DNA from: Phoronis australis
Taxonomy: Eukaryota > Phoronida > Phoronidae
Assembly: GCA_002633005.1 (NCBI GenBank)
Contig: NMRA01000013.1
Span: 590,516-654,515 of the forward strand
Direction: 5' to 3'
DNA length: 64,000 bases
Shown here: positions 48,144 to 59,624 of the stretch, piece by piece
How positions within the stretch are numbered: position 1 is the stretch's first letter
Layout: each line of letters starts with the position of its first letter
Notes under the pieces: model-generated
What the model saw: only the letters and a program-made list of their open reading frames with translations
Database searches by the model: none
What the model was told of the DNA's origin: nothing
Position numbers and translations under genes: made by a program

Positions 48144-48192
48144 CTTGCACGTTGCAGCCGTGTAAATGAAAAACCAATCTAGTAAACGCCAT
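48144..48192 (-). CDS. Candidate first coding exon (16 codons) of a minus-strand gene
   Basis: The minus strand has an ATG in strong context (A at -3, G at +4) starting at 48192. It would encode MAFTRLVFHLHGCNVQ and stop at a consensus donor, CAAG|GTGAGTG, at 48144/48143. Sixteen codons plus one base gives a phase-1 junction. An upstream in-frame ATG at about 48280 would add 29 residues, so the start is not fixed. I did not find the next exon; it should lie to the left. The sequence is CpG-richer than its surroundings. The peptide is too short to identify. It could also be chance. Confidence 0.35.
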
Positions 48193-48380
48193 TTTCCTAC
48201 AAAATCCTCTGCCTTTTGCAACAAAAAAGTCTATCGTCGATGACCCACACACGCACGCTCCGGCACTCACTCTCATACGCAGACGAACTTCAAAACAAAC
48301 GTCACGTGACAACAACAGTGTGATTTTCCTCGTGTTGTGGGGTACGATGTAGCGCAGATTTGCACTTAATCGCAATTAAT
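48193..48380 (-). promoter_or_regulatory. CpG-richer promoter-like block with E-box
   Basis: This block lies directly upstream of the candidate first exon. It contains the exact palindrome GTCACGTGAC at 48301-48310 and several CpGs (ACACGCACGCTCCGGCAC region). The E-box fits USF or MiT/TFE-type factors. No TATA box is seen. Promoter status is inferred from context. Confidence 0.35.
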
Positions 48381-48726
48381 CTGGACTCCACATGAACTTT
48401 AAAAATTGTAAAACATAAGGAAGATTTCAGGTAATTTGTTGAGACGAAACTATATTTTTATTCAAGAGTTCAAGTTATCCTATTGACGATGGCGATTCAG
48501 CGACGCATCGGTCGGCAAGTTTTCGCCCTGTAATGAGCACAATTTTTTGAAAAACTATCGTAATTTAACAACGGAAGTTCATTGCAATGCACCACAATTT
48601 TATAGAAAGGCTGTCATAGGCTAAAAATAGGTCACAGAGTGTAAATTTGATGAATCCTAGCTTCCGATTATACCCGTTTGGGAAACCGGCTTTCAACTGC
48701 CGTAGGCTACAATAAGAATCCCCTCC

Positions 48727-48990
48727 TCGTGAAATGAATTTTTCTAAGCGTTTATTAGAGCCAATACACTATACAGCTTTCCACCAAGGCTAGGTGATGC
48801 TGCATTAGTAACTGGTCTTGGCTAATTATCATTTTGTGGCTTGGTCATCCATTCAGCCAAAAGTAGTTCTGGAGGTGGCTTATCAGCCAATTATTTACGC
48901 ATGCTGACTCACAATAGAAGCCTGATAAGAGTGAAGGTGGATAAATGCCATGTTCCTACAGTGTCTTGTGCTAGTGGATGTGTTCACCAC
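48727..48990 (+). repeat. Interspersed repeat R1, copy 2
   Basis: Long, high-similarity match to bases 1-280 in the same orientation, 48.7 kb away. Similarity begins at about CTCGTGAAATGAATTTTTC and ends near GGATGTGTTCACC. About 18 bases are missing near 48795 relative to copy 1. Confidence 0.85.
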
Positions 48991-49204
48991 ATGGACAACT
49001 TGTTCCTGAGAAGTAACTTCTGTGTTTGCAAAGAACTGAAAATGGTATTTGTTGACACCATGCTTGATGCATAAGACCACATGCCACAAGTCCACCTGTA
49101 CCCTTATTAGAAACTTGGCTCTTTTAATGGCTTACTTGTACTTCGGGAACAGATGAGTACAATTCCTGCAAGACGCCTGATCTAAGGTCCTACAGAGTGA
49201 AGTA

Positions 49205-49456
49205 TGGTAAAAACTCACGAATTTAGGACACAATAATGATGGACAAGCGAAATTTAACTTTTTTGATTTTCCCATGAAAAGGAGATGTACTACAAAGCAA
49301 AGCTTTTACATGATGAGATTTGTACCACATATAGCACCAGATATTTTGAAAAAGTCCAGACGTTCACAATGTTAGAACTTAGAAGCCTTTGAAGAATGAA
49401 GACATATGGCTATTGTTGTAACTATTTCTATCCAAAACTGGGTGAGATTTTACCCT
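49205..49456 (+). mobile_element. TA-flanked MITE family M1, copy 6
   Basis: Starts TGGTAAAAACTCACGAATTT after TA (49203-49204). It ends GTGAGATTTTACCCT before TA (49457-49458). The body has GGACACAATAATGATGGACA, near the family consensus CACAATATGGCGGAC. Confidence 0.75.
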
Positions 49457-49659
49457 TAGAACAATTGTCACATTAGAGATGGCTTCAAGACAATAAAACA
49501 TATTTAATAAACTGATATGTCATGGACTACAACTAGCGACTTTTCGAACTGTTTGGCTAATGAAATTTAATTCCCCGTAAAAGTTATGTTAGGACCAGCA
49601 GGAAATATAGAAAAAGTAATCAAAATAAGTGCGTTAAAGATGTATTTGCATGCTCCTAT

Positions 49660-49890
49660 GTTAATGTATAGCAGGAACTAAACGACAATGCTATTTGAAC
49701 ATCACATACGCTAAACAATGTGCAGCTGACAACTTGTAAATATGAAAATAAAAAATTCTGCAAATAGGTGACCTTTGCACTAATGACGCATCATGCAGTG
49801 TTATTCCCCAATGCACCAAGTCACAATACTTACTGGATACAGTTCGAGAGATTTATGGCGGATCATTTTCGACAAAACTCGTTTTTAAAA
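49660..49890 (-). repeat. Interspersed repeat R2, copy 3 (inverted, empty site)
   Basis: The minus strand reads GCATTGTCGTTTAGTTC's neighbourhood and TTGGGGAATAACACTGCAT without interruption. The single GGAATAAC (49800-49807) corresponds to the duplicated target in copy 1, so this copy preserves the pre-insertion state. Confidence 0.85.
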
Positions 49891-50184
49891 TGATCCTTGT
49901 AAATTTTGATGCAAGAGCACAGCAATGCATAACAACGGTCTAGATTTGACTAGCCTAGAATATTTAAATATTGTTGTCGTCTGGAACTGAAACCAAACAG
50001 GAGGTTTTTGTAATGCCCATCTGAAGCCATAATTAATTATAAATTCAATCAAAGCCCTGAAACCATCCTATTTCAAAAGTTGGTTTTTGTGACGAAAGGC
50101 GAATTTTACAGCTACTTTAACAAACAGGCCAGATTGATATCTGCATTTGAATTTTCCACTGGAATAATCCAACTCAATAAACTG

Positions 50185-50330
50185 GATATTTTAGACGCAC
50201 TGCCATGAAGAACCTGAAAATCTTAAAACACGACACTAAACATCTTTTATGAAGAAATTGAGAAAATAAATTTCACTCGCCAGCCATACCATGCTTCACA
50301 TTGTGAGATTTCACCGTTTACGGACGACCT
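50185..50330 (-). mobile_element. Partial M1 MITE
   Basis: AATTTCACTCGCCAGCCATA, then TTGTGAGATTTCACCG matches the family right end. The left part is missing. Confidence 0.5.
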
Positions 50331-51471
50331 CTATTTTCATGTCCTCTGTTACAGGAATGATCATAAATTAATTACTTGTACATGAGGTAACTGCCGGCTG
50401 TATTATTTTCTTCACCTGATCATAGTCACGCTTTCGATATTAAGTTCAACTCAAGAATACTGTAAGTATGGTATTAATCAAGCGTTGGGAATGGCCTCGC
50501 ACTGTGTTAATAGCATCTTGGACATTTTGATTAGAAATAGATGAATATATTAGGTCAAAAGTTTAGATTGTTCTCAGCATTTGCTAATGTACCATCTGCC
50601 AATTTGTCAATAGACTGATGGCAAATTGCTTTTTGTAAGAGTGCGCAATCATTTCTTCCCAAAATCTCAAAGTGCACAGGTAAGGCAACCGTTTATTGGA
50701 TCATGGATTACAGCTTTTTTAGTGTACCTGTGAATCCTACATATACATCAAACATCCCACATCCTTGATACAACTTTCTTCTTTAGCAAAGTTAGAACAA
50801 CACATTGGACGACTGAACTAGTTTTCAAAAGATATTATAACCGCACCTTCGGAGCTGATTTGGACTAGTGAGCACCTCACTCAACTTTTCAGTTACTGTG
50901 CAACAGAATTTTTTATTCATGACGGAGTTTTTTTGTTCAGTGACTTTACCAAACGTACAGGGTTGTGAGCATTTTATAACATCTAGCTTCTTTGTTAACT
51001 GCCAAGCACAGTCTTTTGTCTGGTATGATAACAGGCAGACCAATTGTCTACCAGGATTATTACAGACCACATGCAAACACAGTCAAACCCAGAGCGAACT
51101 TGGTACATTCGGAAAGAATAGGTTATCATAACTTCAGTTGTAGTTGGGCAATTTTGGCAAATAAAAAACTAAACATGATCACCATTTGACGAGGATTTCA
51201 GAAATGCTATTGGTTTATGTTAATTTTTATTTTTAGCTGCACAGCCCAGTCAGGCTAGATATGATTTTACTGGAGATTAGAGCAATTATTGAACAAAAGA
51301 GAGCTGGCCCTCAAACCATCAATGCCAGAATGGAAATAATCAGTCCTGTAAGATATCGGCTACAGGGTTGTTTTTCCCAACTTGTTGTTGGGCTATAGAA
51401 TCGAACAAGTTGGGAGCAACGGGAAAACGTAGTAATTTGCGCATCAGAATGACGAAAGCCTAATATTAACA
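50331..51471. other. Non-coding stretch, nothing recognised
   Basis: Overlapping open frames at 50825-51189 on both strands show no recognisable protein. No bounded repeat was found. Confidence 0.35.
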
Positions 51472-52693
51472 AGAGCAACACGGAGCGTTGAAATACGCCC
51501 ACAAATGCATCGCAAATGGTGTGCTTTTAGGGGGTTTTGTTTGCATCATCGAAATGGCCACAAGATGATGCAAAATACGTTGAATCCGTCTGAAAACCAG
51601 AAAATGTTGTTTCTTTAAAAGAAAGCCATTTACTAAATTTCATTAAATTTCGTTGCGGAACTTAAGAGAAACAGAGGAAAACAAAAAAAATGAAATTGCC
51701 ACTAGGGGGCACAGTGTTCGTCAGATCCGTCTAAAAGTCGTTGTCTTCTCTTGCTAATTTCATATAAGTACACGTACTAAATATAAAGATCCTGCAAAGG
51801 GCTTAGGAGATACAAGCATGGGTGCAAAAAAAACAAAACTGGCACTAGGAGGCACCACAGTACTCGAAGTCAGCAGAAAATCATCGTCAACCGTAACCTT
51901 CATAGAAAGAACATACATGCCAACTTTCACAATCATCCTTGGAGTGGTTTGGTTGACAGAGGGATGGACGCCAAAAACAGACTCAAAAACAACAAAAATG
52001 GCCACTACGTGGCGCAAGCTACGAATCCATGTGACAGCGGGAGGATAGCGTCATCTCAATAACAGATCTCTATGTGCCAAATTTTATGGATATAAGTTGA
52101 GGACCTTTTTGAAGAAACAGAGGTAAACGTAAAAAACTAAAACTGCCACTAGGGGACACACCGGTACACCAATCTGTCCGAAAGTCGTCGTCATTTGTTG
52201 TCAACTTCATATAAATACATTTGCTAAATTTAATAAAGATCCTGTAGAACGTTTAGGAGATACGACCATGGGCGCAATCATCCTTCAAGTGGTTTGGTGG
52301 TTAGAGGGGCCGACGCCAAAAAATCGACTCAAAAACAGTAAAAATGACCACTAGATGACCCAAAATGCCTCAAATCCATCCAAAAACGAGAGGATAGCGT
52401 CAACTCATTACTAAATGCCTATGTGCCAAATTTCACGAAAATAGATTCAGGACCTTTTAAGATACAGAGGCAAACATAAAAAACTAAAATTGCCACTAGG
52501 GGGCACAGTGGTATTCGGGTCGGTCCGAAACTCGTCGCCCTCAGTCGTCAACGCCATAGGAACACACTTGCCAAATTTCAATAAGATCCTGCAAGGGGCT
52601 TAGGAGATACAGTTGCGGACACCCAGATCGCCATACAGAGATGACGGCAATATGCGACCACATATAAATCTGTGGGCGCATAAAAACAATAAC
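51472..52693 (-). mobile_element. Array-bearing element X, copy B (inverted)
   Basis: This is the counterpart of copy A (33165-34711) on the opposite strand, about 300 bp shorter because monomers are missing. Inverted ends are ATACGCCCACA (51493-51503) and TGTGGGCGCAT (52671-52681). Outer flanks CAACGCTCC and GTTATTGTT (minus strand) are also shared with copy A. On the plus strand its monomers end in CTCF-like words near 51698, 51841, 52001, 52144, 52346 and 52492, plus a weak one near 51557. The frames at 51760-52017 and 51818-52048 are repeat readings. Confidence 0.8.
51698..51714 (+). promoter_or_regulatory. CTCF-consensus-like site (example from copy B)
   Basis: GCCACTAGGGGGCACAG includes CCACTAGGGGGCAC, a full match to CCASYAGRKGGCRS. 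An identical 17-mer word set recurs at 52492-52508. Motif evidence only. Confidence 0.5.
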
Positions 52694-53730
52694 GTTGATA
52701 TGCACCCGTGAACACCATGAAGATAAATCAAAAACCTAAGTACATACTGAGCCAAAGGCACCAAAGCAGTCGGACCAGCCCAAAAATCATGTCTACCATG
52801 CCTTCACAGCAGGAAAACAAAAAAAGTACCCCATTGATGGGCGGCATTATGTGCAAGTACTGCAAAATCAGCGAGGGTGTTGTAATATTGCAGGGTTAGT
52901 GGATACTAAGTTGGTGTATCCAGCTGACTGGTTATCCTGCAACTAATTAGTGGACCTACGTGTATCTGTTGTATTAGCCTAATGGCACAATTTTTAATTT
53001 TGAAATTGGGAGATTCTTTTTGACATAAATATATTTTTAATCTATGGAGATACAATGCAAAACCATACCTCAAACGTATGACCTTTGAAGTTTTCGACAA
53101 TTCTGCTGGTGGTTACCAAAGAAGGGAAACTTTCAGTAAAATGTTCATCTTGGCTCACACTGTGTGGATACGATGAGCCACAACCTAACAAGTTTATGGC
53201 TCCCTGCTGCCGAGGGTGTGATGAAGTATCAATAAAGTGATTAAATTAAGCTTGGTATTTAGTAGTTGCACATGGTCAAGTGGTTCCATTAATTTTGGCA
53301 CTGTAGTGAACCTTTGAAGTGCAGAAAAAGATGATTTTCACTATTACTTATGGGCAAAATTAGCTAAGAATTACTTACTACTTAATGTATTCCTGAATAA
53401 GTGGCCATGTGGAGAATTTCTCACTTACACTGGTCACTGCTCTAATTCCCTAAGAACCAGACAACTTTTGTGATGCCTATTCAGCACGCCCTTTGTATTG
53501 AAGCAGATCTGAGCTAATGAAATGGAAAGGTAATAGCTAGCACTACTTTCTTAACAATGGTAGTCCTTATTACACCCAAATTGTTTTTCTCTGGCATTTG
53601 CACAGAGTTAAAGCCTGCAATATGGATAGCAGTTTTAACTTGGTATATTTTAAATATTACAAAGACTAAAAAGTAAATTTGCGTTGATCTTGACAAAGGG
53701 CCACTTCCTAAAGGAACGTTGGTTTTAAAT
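52694..53730. other. Non-coding stretch, nothing recognised
   Basis: Short open frames only, no bounded repeat. Confidence 0.35.
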
Positions 53731-54267
53731 ATGTTTCATACCTGTTTTCATTACTTTATTGTAACACTCTTGTTTACTTTTTTTTCTAACCAATTAGAGT
53801 TGCTATCTTTTATTTTGTGTTTAAACGAAGTACCAAAACAATTTAAAAGTCAGGTAATTGTGAACCCATCCCTGAATTTTCCAGATTACAGCTACACCAA
53901 TCATGTCACAGCAAACAAAACTACACATGCCATTAGTTCAAGTTCAATCTTTATTAGAACTCAAATAATAAAATATATACAAAAGTGCAAATATGGTGAT
54001 AGCCAAACTGAAGATTTGGAACCTCTAGACAATTTTGGTTGCAGTAACTACATAACTATTCTAGCTTTTCCTGTCATAAAAATGAAATCACAGCTCTTGC
54101 CCACCATTACCAACCTCATCCACTGCTTGCAGCTCTCTTTGTTGACTATAAAGCTAGCTATCTTAGTTGTCTTCACAGGTGTTCCATTACAACTACAAGC
54201 TAACTATCGAAAATGGTGCATTTCCGCGAATAGCAGTTTTCCGCATAGTGTACTACTCATGGAGTAA
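53731..54267 (+). other. Unexplained 178-codon open frame
   Basis: From its first ATG the frame runs 178 codons to a stop, the longest in the window after the receptor. It is rich in L, I, S, T and N, with two hydrophobic runs near its start and end. I recognise no domain, and the ATG context is poor. On the minus strand an AATAAA lies at 53950-53955, so this stretch may instead be 3'-untranslated sequence of a minus-strand gene. Probably not a real protein. Confidence 0.15.
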
Positions 54268-55235
54268 AGTAGTTCGGCATGCACTGAGCCATAAGCGATG
54301 TTTTAAAAGTTATTGACATCTAATTTAGTCACTGTGTGTTGTTTATAGATGTTTCAATGTAGCTTAGTTGTATATTAAAAGAATAATCCACATGGTATTG
54401 TTAACTCTGATCAGCGTTTGTAAATCACCGAGTACATCAATACGCGGTCGTTTATCTTCAATAGTACCCAATGTTCGTAGTTTTTAGCTAAATAGTTCAT
54501 CGATTTTTAAAATTCGAAAACCAAACTTGGTTGTTTTTTCCATCTGAATACAGCTGTGGTATTTGTTTTAATGAGAACTGTTTGTTAAATGTATTTTGAA
54601 AATTCGCCAATATGTACAGGCAGAGGCGTTTATTACAGTTTATGGTCGGGTAATTACACTTAATTGGGTCATGCTCGCACCGGACAATGTGGTCATCACA
54701 ACCTAGTCAGACTCTCAGGCGCCGCGCTCTCTTTGATCCCGGTAAAATCCGTTCAGAAGGATGAGCGGTGAAAAGTCGCGCATATCTTTAGAAATGCGTT
54801 ACTTCTGTGTAAGCGTATTATTCATGGCATGGCATTTGGTAGTTGCACCTGATCCAGTTTGCTATAAAATGCCATGGTCTGATGACATCTCATAAGATGA
54901 GTCTGGATCTTAACTTAGAACAGCTGTTCAGACAACCTAAATGTTAATCTGGAGATAACCCATGGTTGAGTTCCTAGTCTTTCCAGAGGCTGGCAAGTGT
55001 ATTGGCGGGACTCACCTGCGTGTGAGGCAGTTTGTTGACTGACACACATATGGAGATTGTGGTTGAATTGCCATTAGCCATGTAGTTTAAAACCTTTCCA
55101 GCGACGTTGACTTGCAAAGAGTTCGATACCTTGGCTGGAACGGATGTGGGCCAGTGCCTTATTGAGTCGTGAGGTGCTAGTTTCAAAGTGTCAGTCAGGG
55201 TACCAATCAGAACCAAGTATTGTTTTGTGCCTAAT
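54268..55235. other. Upstream region of the receptor exon, probably intron and flank
   Basis: It becomes less AT-rich toward the receptor. It ends in a polypyrimidine stretch and splice acceptor. No 5' exon could be fixed. Confidence 0.4.
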
Positions 55236-55258
55236 ATTCTACTCTTTAATTTTTCAGG
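55236..55258 (+). other. Splice acceptor before the receptor coding exon
   Basis: A pyrimidine-rich run (ATTCTACTCTTTAATTTTTCAG) ends in CAG at 55255-55257, 61 bases before the receptor ATG. It suggests that the 5' UTR is spliced and that this is the coding exon. Confidence 0.5.
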
Positions 55259-55318
55259 ATGTCACCACCAATCTAAGCTAAAGATTTAAAGATTGTTTGA
55301 AGGTTCGGATAAGACACC

Positions 55319-56542
55319 ATGGCACCCTTTGCATACCCTAACATAATTAGCAACTGTTCCAGCAACAACACAGATCCCGCCATGATGCTCGAGCTTAGTG
55401 CAAAGCACACCACTGAGTACTCCTTTGAACAATCTGTCTTCGATGTCATGCATACAGTGGACACCCTGTGCCCAGACGTGAATGACACCGCTGTGCCACA
55501 TTACGCTGTATCTCTTAACATTACCACACTCGTTGCCTGTATCTGTGGCATCATAGGAAGTGGCTTTACGTTCATTGTTCTGAGTCAGAAAGTGATGCGA
55601 ACGTCAACTAATGTTTACTTGCTAGCTTTGACATCCGCTGATGTGATTTTCCTTTTCATACTGACCATGCAACAGATTGGCATGTTCTTCTCTACATTCG
55701 TCTCTAAGTACGAAATCTACCACACCTACTCGCTAATATTCCTCCACATCGCCTTGCTGGCCTCCATATGGATCACGGTGGCTTTAGCCGTTGAGCGCTA
55801 CATAGCCATCTGCTACCCACTTCAAGCATCTAACATGTGCACGATATTCCGAGCGCGATGCGTGATCATTGGCGTGTTTGTTTTGGCCTTAGCCTTTCGA
55901 GCACCACAGTTCTGGGAATACAAAGTTATGGTAGAGTTTGATGAGTGTCAACAACAGAATATCACGACCATTGTACCAACCAAGCTGTCATTCAACATAA
56001 ACTACTTGACAGCCTTCCTGTGGATAGTTGATGGAGTCACCACGGCGATAATTCCATTCCTGGCACTGTTTTTCCTCAACATTCGTCTGATAATTGAGGT
56101 ACGTCGCTCCAGCCGCTACTTGTCCTACAGTCTTTCCACTGGCTCGACTGCTCGCTACGTGATTTCACGCGAAGAGTTGCAGATAACCGTCATGCTAATT
56201 AGCATTGTGACCGTGTTCTTTGTCTGTGAATCGCCCCTCGTAATGTTCTCGGCCATAGCTGGCATATATCAACACTACGCCAACAAGCACTCGGGAGACA
56301 TGTTCGAAGTGGTTGGAAAAGTGACACGCCTACTTGCCGTCATAAAGTGTACGCTAAACTTTGTACTGTACTGTTGGTTCAGCGAGAAATTCTGGCTGAC
56401 GTTCAAGTCAATGTTTTGTGTCAAGTACTGTATCCGCACGTGCAGGTCCAAACGGTCCATAACATCAAGACAAGGCTCCTGGACTAACGGCACCGCGACA
56501 TCCTATCTCAAGCGCTCCTCAAGAGAAACTTCGGCCATCTGA
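55319..56542 (+). CDS. Rhodopsin-class peptide GPCR, FMRFamide-receptor-like
   Basis: A complete 407-residue seven-helix receptor in one exon. The start CACCATGG is a near-ideal translation context. Helices lie at about 66-90, 97-121, 134-158, 179-198, 231-260, 286-312 and 333-354. Recognisable class A marks are LLALTSAD with D108 in helix 2, ERY (159-161) in place of DRY followed by IAICYPL, CESP (303-306) in helix 6 and NFVLY (347-351) in place of NPxxY, then CWFSEKFW. The NF-IYC-type helix 7 and VERYIAICYP resemble the FMRFamide/peptide receptor group of invertebrates. The N terminus has NxS/T sites at N12, N16 and N55, and loop 2 has one at N214. There is no cysteine at the usual helix-3 top position, although C209 is present in loop 2. 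Cysteines at 367, 371 and 375 may be palmitoylated. It should act at the plasma membrane through G proteins. The ligand is unknown. Confidence 0.93.
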   Translation: MAPFAYPNIISNCSSNNTDPAMMLELSAKHTTEYSFEQSVFDVMHTVDTLCPDVNDTAVPHYAVSLNITTLVACICGIIGSGFTFIVLSQKVMRTSTNVYLLALTSADVIFLFILTMQQIGMFFSTFVSKYEIYHTYSLIFLHIALLASIWITVALAVERYIAICYPLQASNMCTIFRARCVIIGVFVLALAFRAPQFWEYKVMVEFDECQQQNITTIVPTKLSFNINYLTAFLWIVDGVTTAIIPFLALFFLNIRLIIEVRRSSRYLSYSLSTGSTARYVISREELQITVMLISIVTVFFVCESPLVMFSAIAGIYQHYANKHSGDMFEVVGKVTRLLAVIKCTLNFVLYCWFSEKFWLTFKSMFCVKYCIRTCRSKRSITSRQGSWTNGTATSYLKRSSRETSAI

Positions 56543-58334
56543 CTATATGGCCGGAGAGAAAACTTCTTTCTATGGTGTGTGAAAAAGCAAAGGACTAAAC
56601 CCAAGAGACACACTGGCTCAGTGAGGGTGACAACAGTTTGAAACTGTAATACAGGAGAGTGATTATAAGGGAACCAGTCACTGGATGCTATCACTTTCAA
56701 ATGTGACAATGGAGTGATACCAAGGTGCCAAGGTAAACAGTGTGTGAAAAACTGAGAACTTGACTCAAATTTTGCTATAGGAGACGGAAGTTTGAAATCA
56801 GAAGTTATGCCAAATTAGAATATGTGGATTAAACTAGGATTACTGGGTAGAGTGAGTTAATTTCAAATGCGAGGTTGCACTGTTGACGAAAACAGAGGAA
56901 AGCTTGTTTTACTAGTTGGTTTGATATCAAACACGAGCCCCCTCAGGAGACCAACTTGTTGTCTTGTGCAGGCGCAGAGAAAAAACATCAACAAACATGG
57001 CAAGGTAATTGGATAGACCTCAACTTTACATTTGCTCGAGGTCATGTTGGATAATATCCAACAGGCTGAATATTGATGTCCGTCTTTCCATGGCTCCTAA
57101 CTATCCTTTCATCAGTAGACAGGTTTCCAAAGGATGGATTTCATGGAGTATATTTTATTGGAAATCATATTGTGCTATGTGTTATTTAGATTATGTTGGA
57201 TGAGAAAACTTAAGCACGAACTTACGGCAACGTGTAAATTTGACATGAAGATGTAAAGGAGGTGTGATAAGGCACTTTGCTTTTACACTAAGTGGATGTG
57301 TGATAAGGCACTTAGCCATTAAATAATGGCAAATAACCATGACAATCCAGAGTTAAAGAAGCTATTGCACATTTATTAGACGAATGCTAATTTACAAATG
57401 ACGAGAAACGCAGCAACACAGGATGCGTCACTACCATTTTTTCTGTTTTCTGAATTCTATTAATTTTTTTCAAAAATCTAATTCTAGATTATACTTCATT
57501 TATGTGTACTTTTATTGCTAAACCCCGAGGCTCTTACGTAGGGAAATTAAAAATTCAGGGGGTGGTTGTTAAGTCGGCCTGATGGACGTTAAAAAATCAA
57601 ATTTTTGAGAATTTTGGGATTGGTGTTTTACCCAAATGGTTGATTTGCTACTGCAAATGACTTCATTACCTTTGCACACTCGCACCGTAACATTAGACTG
57701 CACATGAGCCAAAAAAACTCCTTCATTAAAGAGTGGGTATTTGCCGTCCAAATATGGCGAGGTGCAGCAGCTGAAAGTGAATGTTTATTTCCCAAAGGTG
57801 AGTTGCGCCGTTCTAGGAGATAAAAGTCTCATGAGAGTGGCATTGACAGACAGTGGCACACGTACGAGAAGTCTCATCTGCATAAAATGGGGCTGAGTGC
57901 TTGTGTTTGAAAGTGAATATTTACAAATTTCAGAGGTGCATGTTAAGCCAAACAATGGATGAGTAACATAAGAATCAAGGTTTTTATGTCACCTCTTAAA
58001 TGTGCAATAGTCTCTTGCACTTGCAAATAAATGCCTGATGATTTGTTTCAAATAACAGTTACTAGGAAGGGGTGCCAAAAGAATGCTTGTAAATAATACT
58101 TCATATAAGTAAAAACTGTGTAATTTAGTATGTACTTGACAGTGGACAAATGCATCACAATTTAACCATTCGGTTATGGCAGACAAAATTTTATACTGTA
58201 TATTCACCAAAAGTATAACTTTTAATGTAGTTTTACTTTGTCACCAGCATGGTTTGTATAGATCAGCTGTAACTAAACAACATTTGGTAAACTGTGAAGG
58301 CAAACAATAAGTATTTAAAAAATATCAGTCTGGG
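56543..58334. other. Downstream of the receptor: 3' UTR and non-coding DNA
   Basis: The 3' UTR probably begins here. Possible poly(A) signals on the plus strand are ATTAAA at about 57317 and AATAAA at 58026-58031, neither decisive. A small duplication, TGTGATAAGGCACTT, occurs twice at 57265-57315. No further gene is seen. Confidence 0.4.
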
Positions 58335-58610
58335 CTGGGCTCTTCGGAATAGAGGGTAACGAAACAAATTATCATATCAGCCAGGGTTATAAATCCTTGG
58401 TTAAGCTGTGCTTACTTACTCAGGACAACTGAACCTCTATGTGACTCAAAGACTAGGGTTCACAATGAGCTAATTCACTGACATTGCATGTCAATTTCAA
58501 AAGGCCTATTGTGAGTGAAGAATATCCATGATTTACACCCCTCTGCAAAACTCTATGAGACTATGCTTACTAATTACCCCATCCGAGCCCAAAATGAGAA
58601 TATTGGCAAT
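58335..58610 (-). repeat. Interspersed repeat R3, copy 5 (inverted)
   Basis: On the minus strand: CATTTTGGGCTCGGATGGGG, then AATAGGCCTTTTGAAATTGA, AACCCTGGCTGATATGAT and AGAGCCCAGCCCAGACTGA, matching the other four copies in order. Confidence 0.8.
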
Positions 58611-59545
58611 TTCAGCCTATTATTTTGTCCTGCCTTGAAGAATTAGTTTTACTGTTACTTAATTATGTTTAATTATTCTGAGAATGTTGCTAAAACGAAT
58701 TCGGCGTGGGGTCATTTCTTTAAAAGGAATGAACAATCAGTGTAAATGCTGGGGTCTGAAAAGTGACTTGCGACTGAATTTAGTCTTGTGCTCTACACAA
58801 CTCAAGTCACTTTTTACAAAAGAGACCCATAGGGCCTGTTACTTGAATAACTTACTGGCTTTTGTCTTTCGACTTTCAACTAAAAATTAGTCAACGGATA
58901 GCTTAGCCTGTTCACAAAAATCGGACTAAAGCTGAAAGTCAGATCAACTGTGTACAAGTTAAAACTCAAAAATACATAGTTTACTCGAAAAGACAGAAGA
59001 TAAAATGTTTCGAGAAGTGTAAATTGACAAAAAATCAACTTTTGTTTATTCGTAGTCAGACTTCTGACTTTTGGCTAAAGTCAAAAGTCAAAAGTGAGCT
59101 CTTTAAGAAACAGGTCCTTGGTCTTGGTTTTATGAATGGCTACGTTAAGTATGGAAACTATGGTAACATTAAAACTCAATGTAATGACAAGTATTCAGTT
59201 CTAACTGAAACGTAGAAACGAATACTATCCCATTGACTTTTAAATCAATTGTAAAGTTGTGGAAGTCTGTGTGGTTTAATGGATGAAAAGAATTACGGTG
59301 TTGTAACTTGTTACTATTTATAAATGTGTTAATTTGAATCAATGTTGTCTGGCTCTTCACAACGATTTAATTACGTCAGCTAGAAACCTGCATTCCAATA
59401 TCAAAAAACATGCTTGTGATTAAGACCACTAATGACCATATAGTTGGTTTCATGTGACTTGAAAGAACTTTGTTCCAGAGAAGTGCAATATCATGCTCGG
59501 CACATTAATGACTCGCCACTGCAAGTGAACTTGTAGATGACTGGT
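58611..59545. other. Non-coding stretch, nothing recognised
   Basis: Short frames only. AAGTCAAAAGTCAAAAGT near 59078-59094 is a trivial local repeat. Confidence 0.35.
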
Positions 59546-59624
59546 CCGTAACACATTCGCAACCCTGAACTGCCAAATGGAATCTGGGAAAATTTTAGTT
59601 CCCCCTTAAATCCGCCACTGTCAG
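59546..59624 (-). repeat. Dispersed repeat R7, copy 2
   Basis: The minus strand reads CAGTGGCGGATTTAAGGGGG and TCCCAGATTCCATTTGGCAG, matching 10222-10352 without the long G runs. The 99-codon minus-strand frame over it (59491-59790) is therefore not a gene. Confidence 0.7.

Noticed and set aside
53719-54267. 182-codon frame as a secreted or membrane protein
   Set aside because: The first codon is TTG, composition is that of AT-rich non-coding DNA and no domain is visible; kept only as an unexplained frame.
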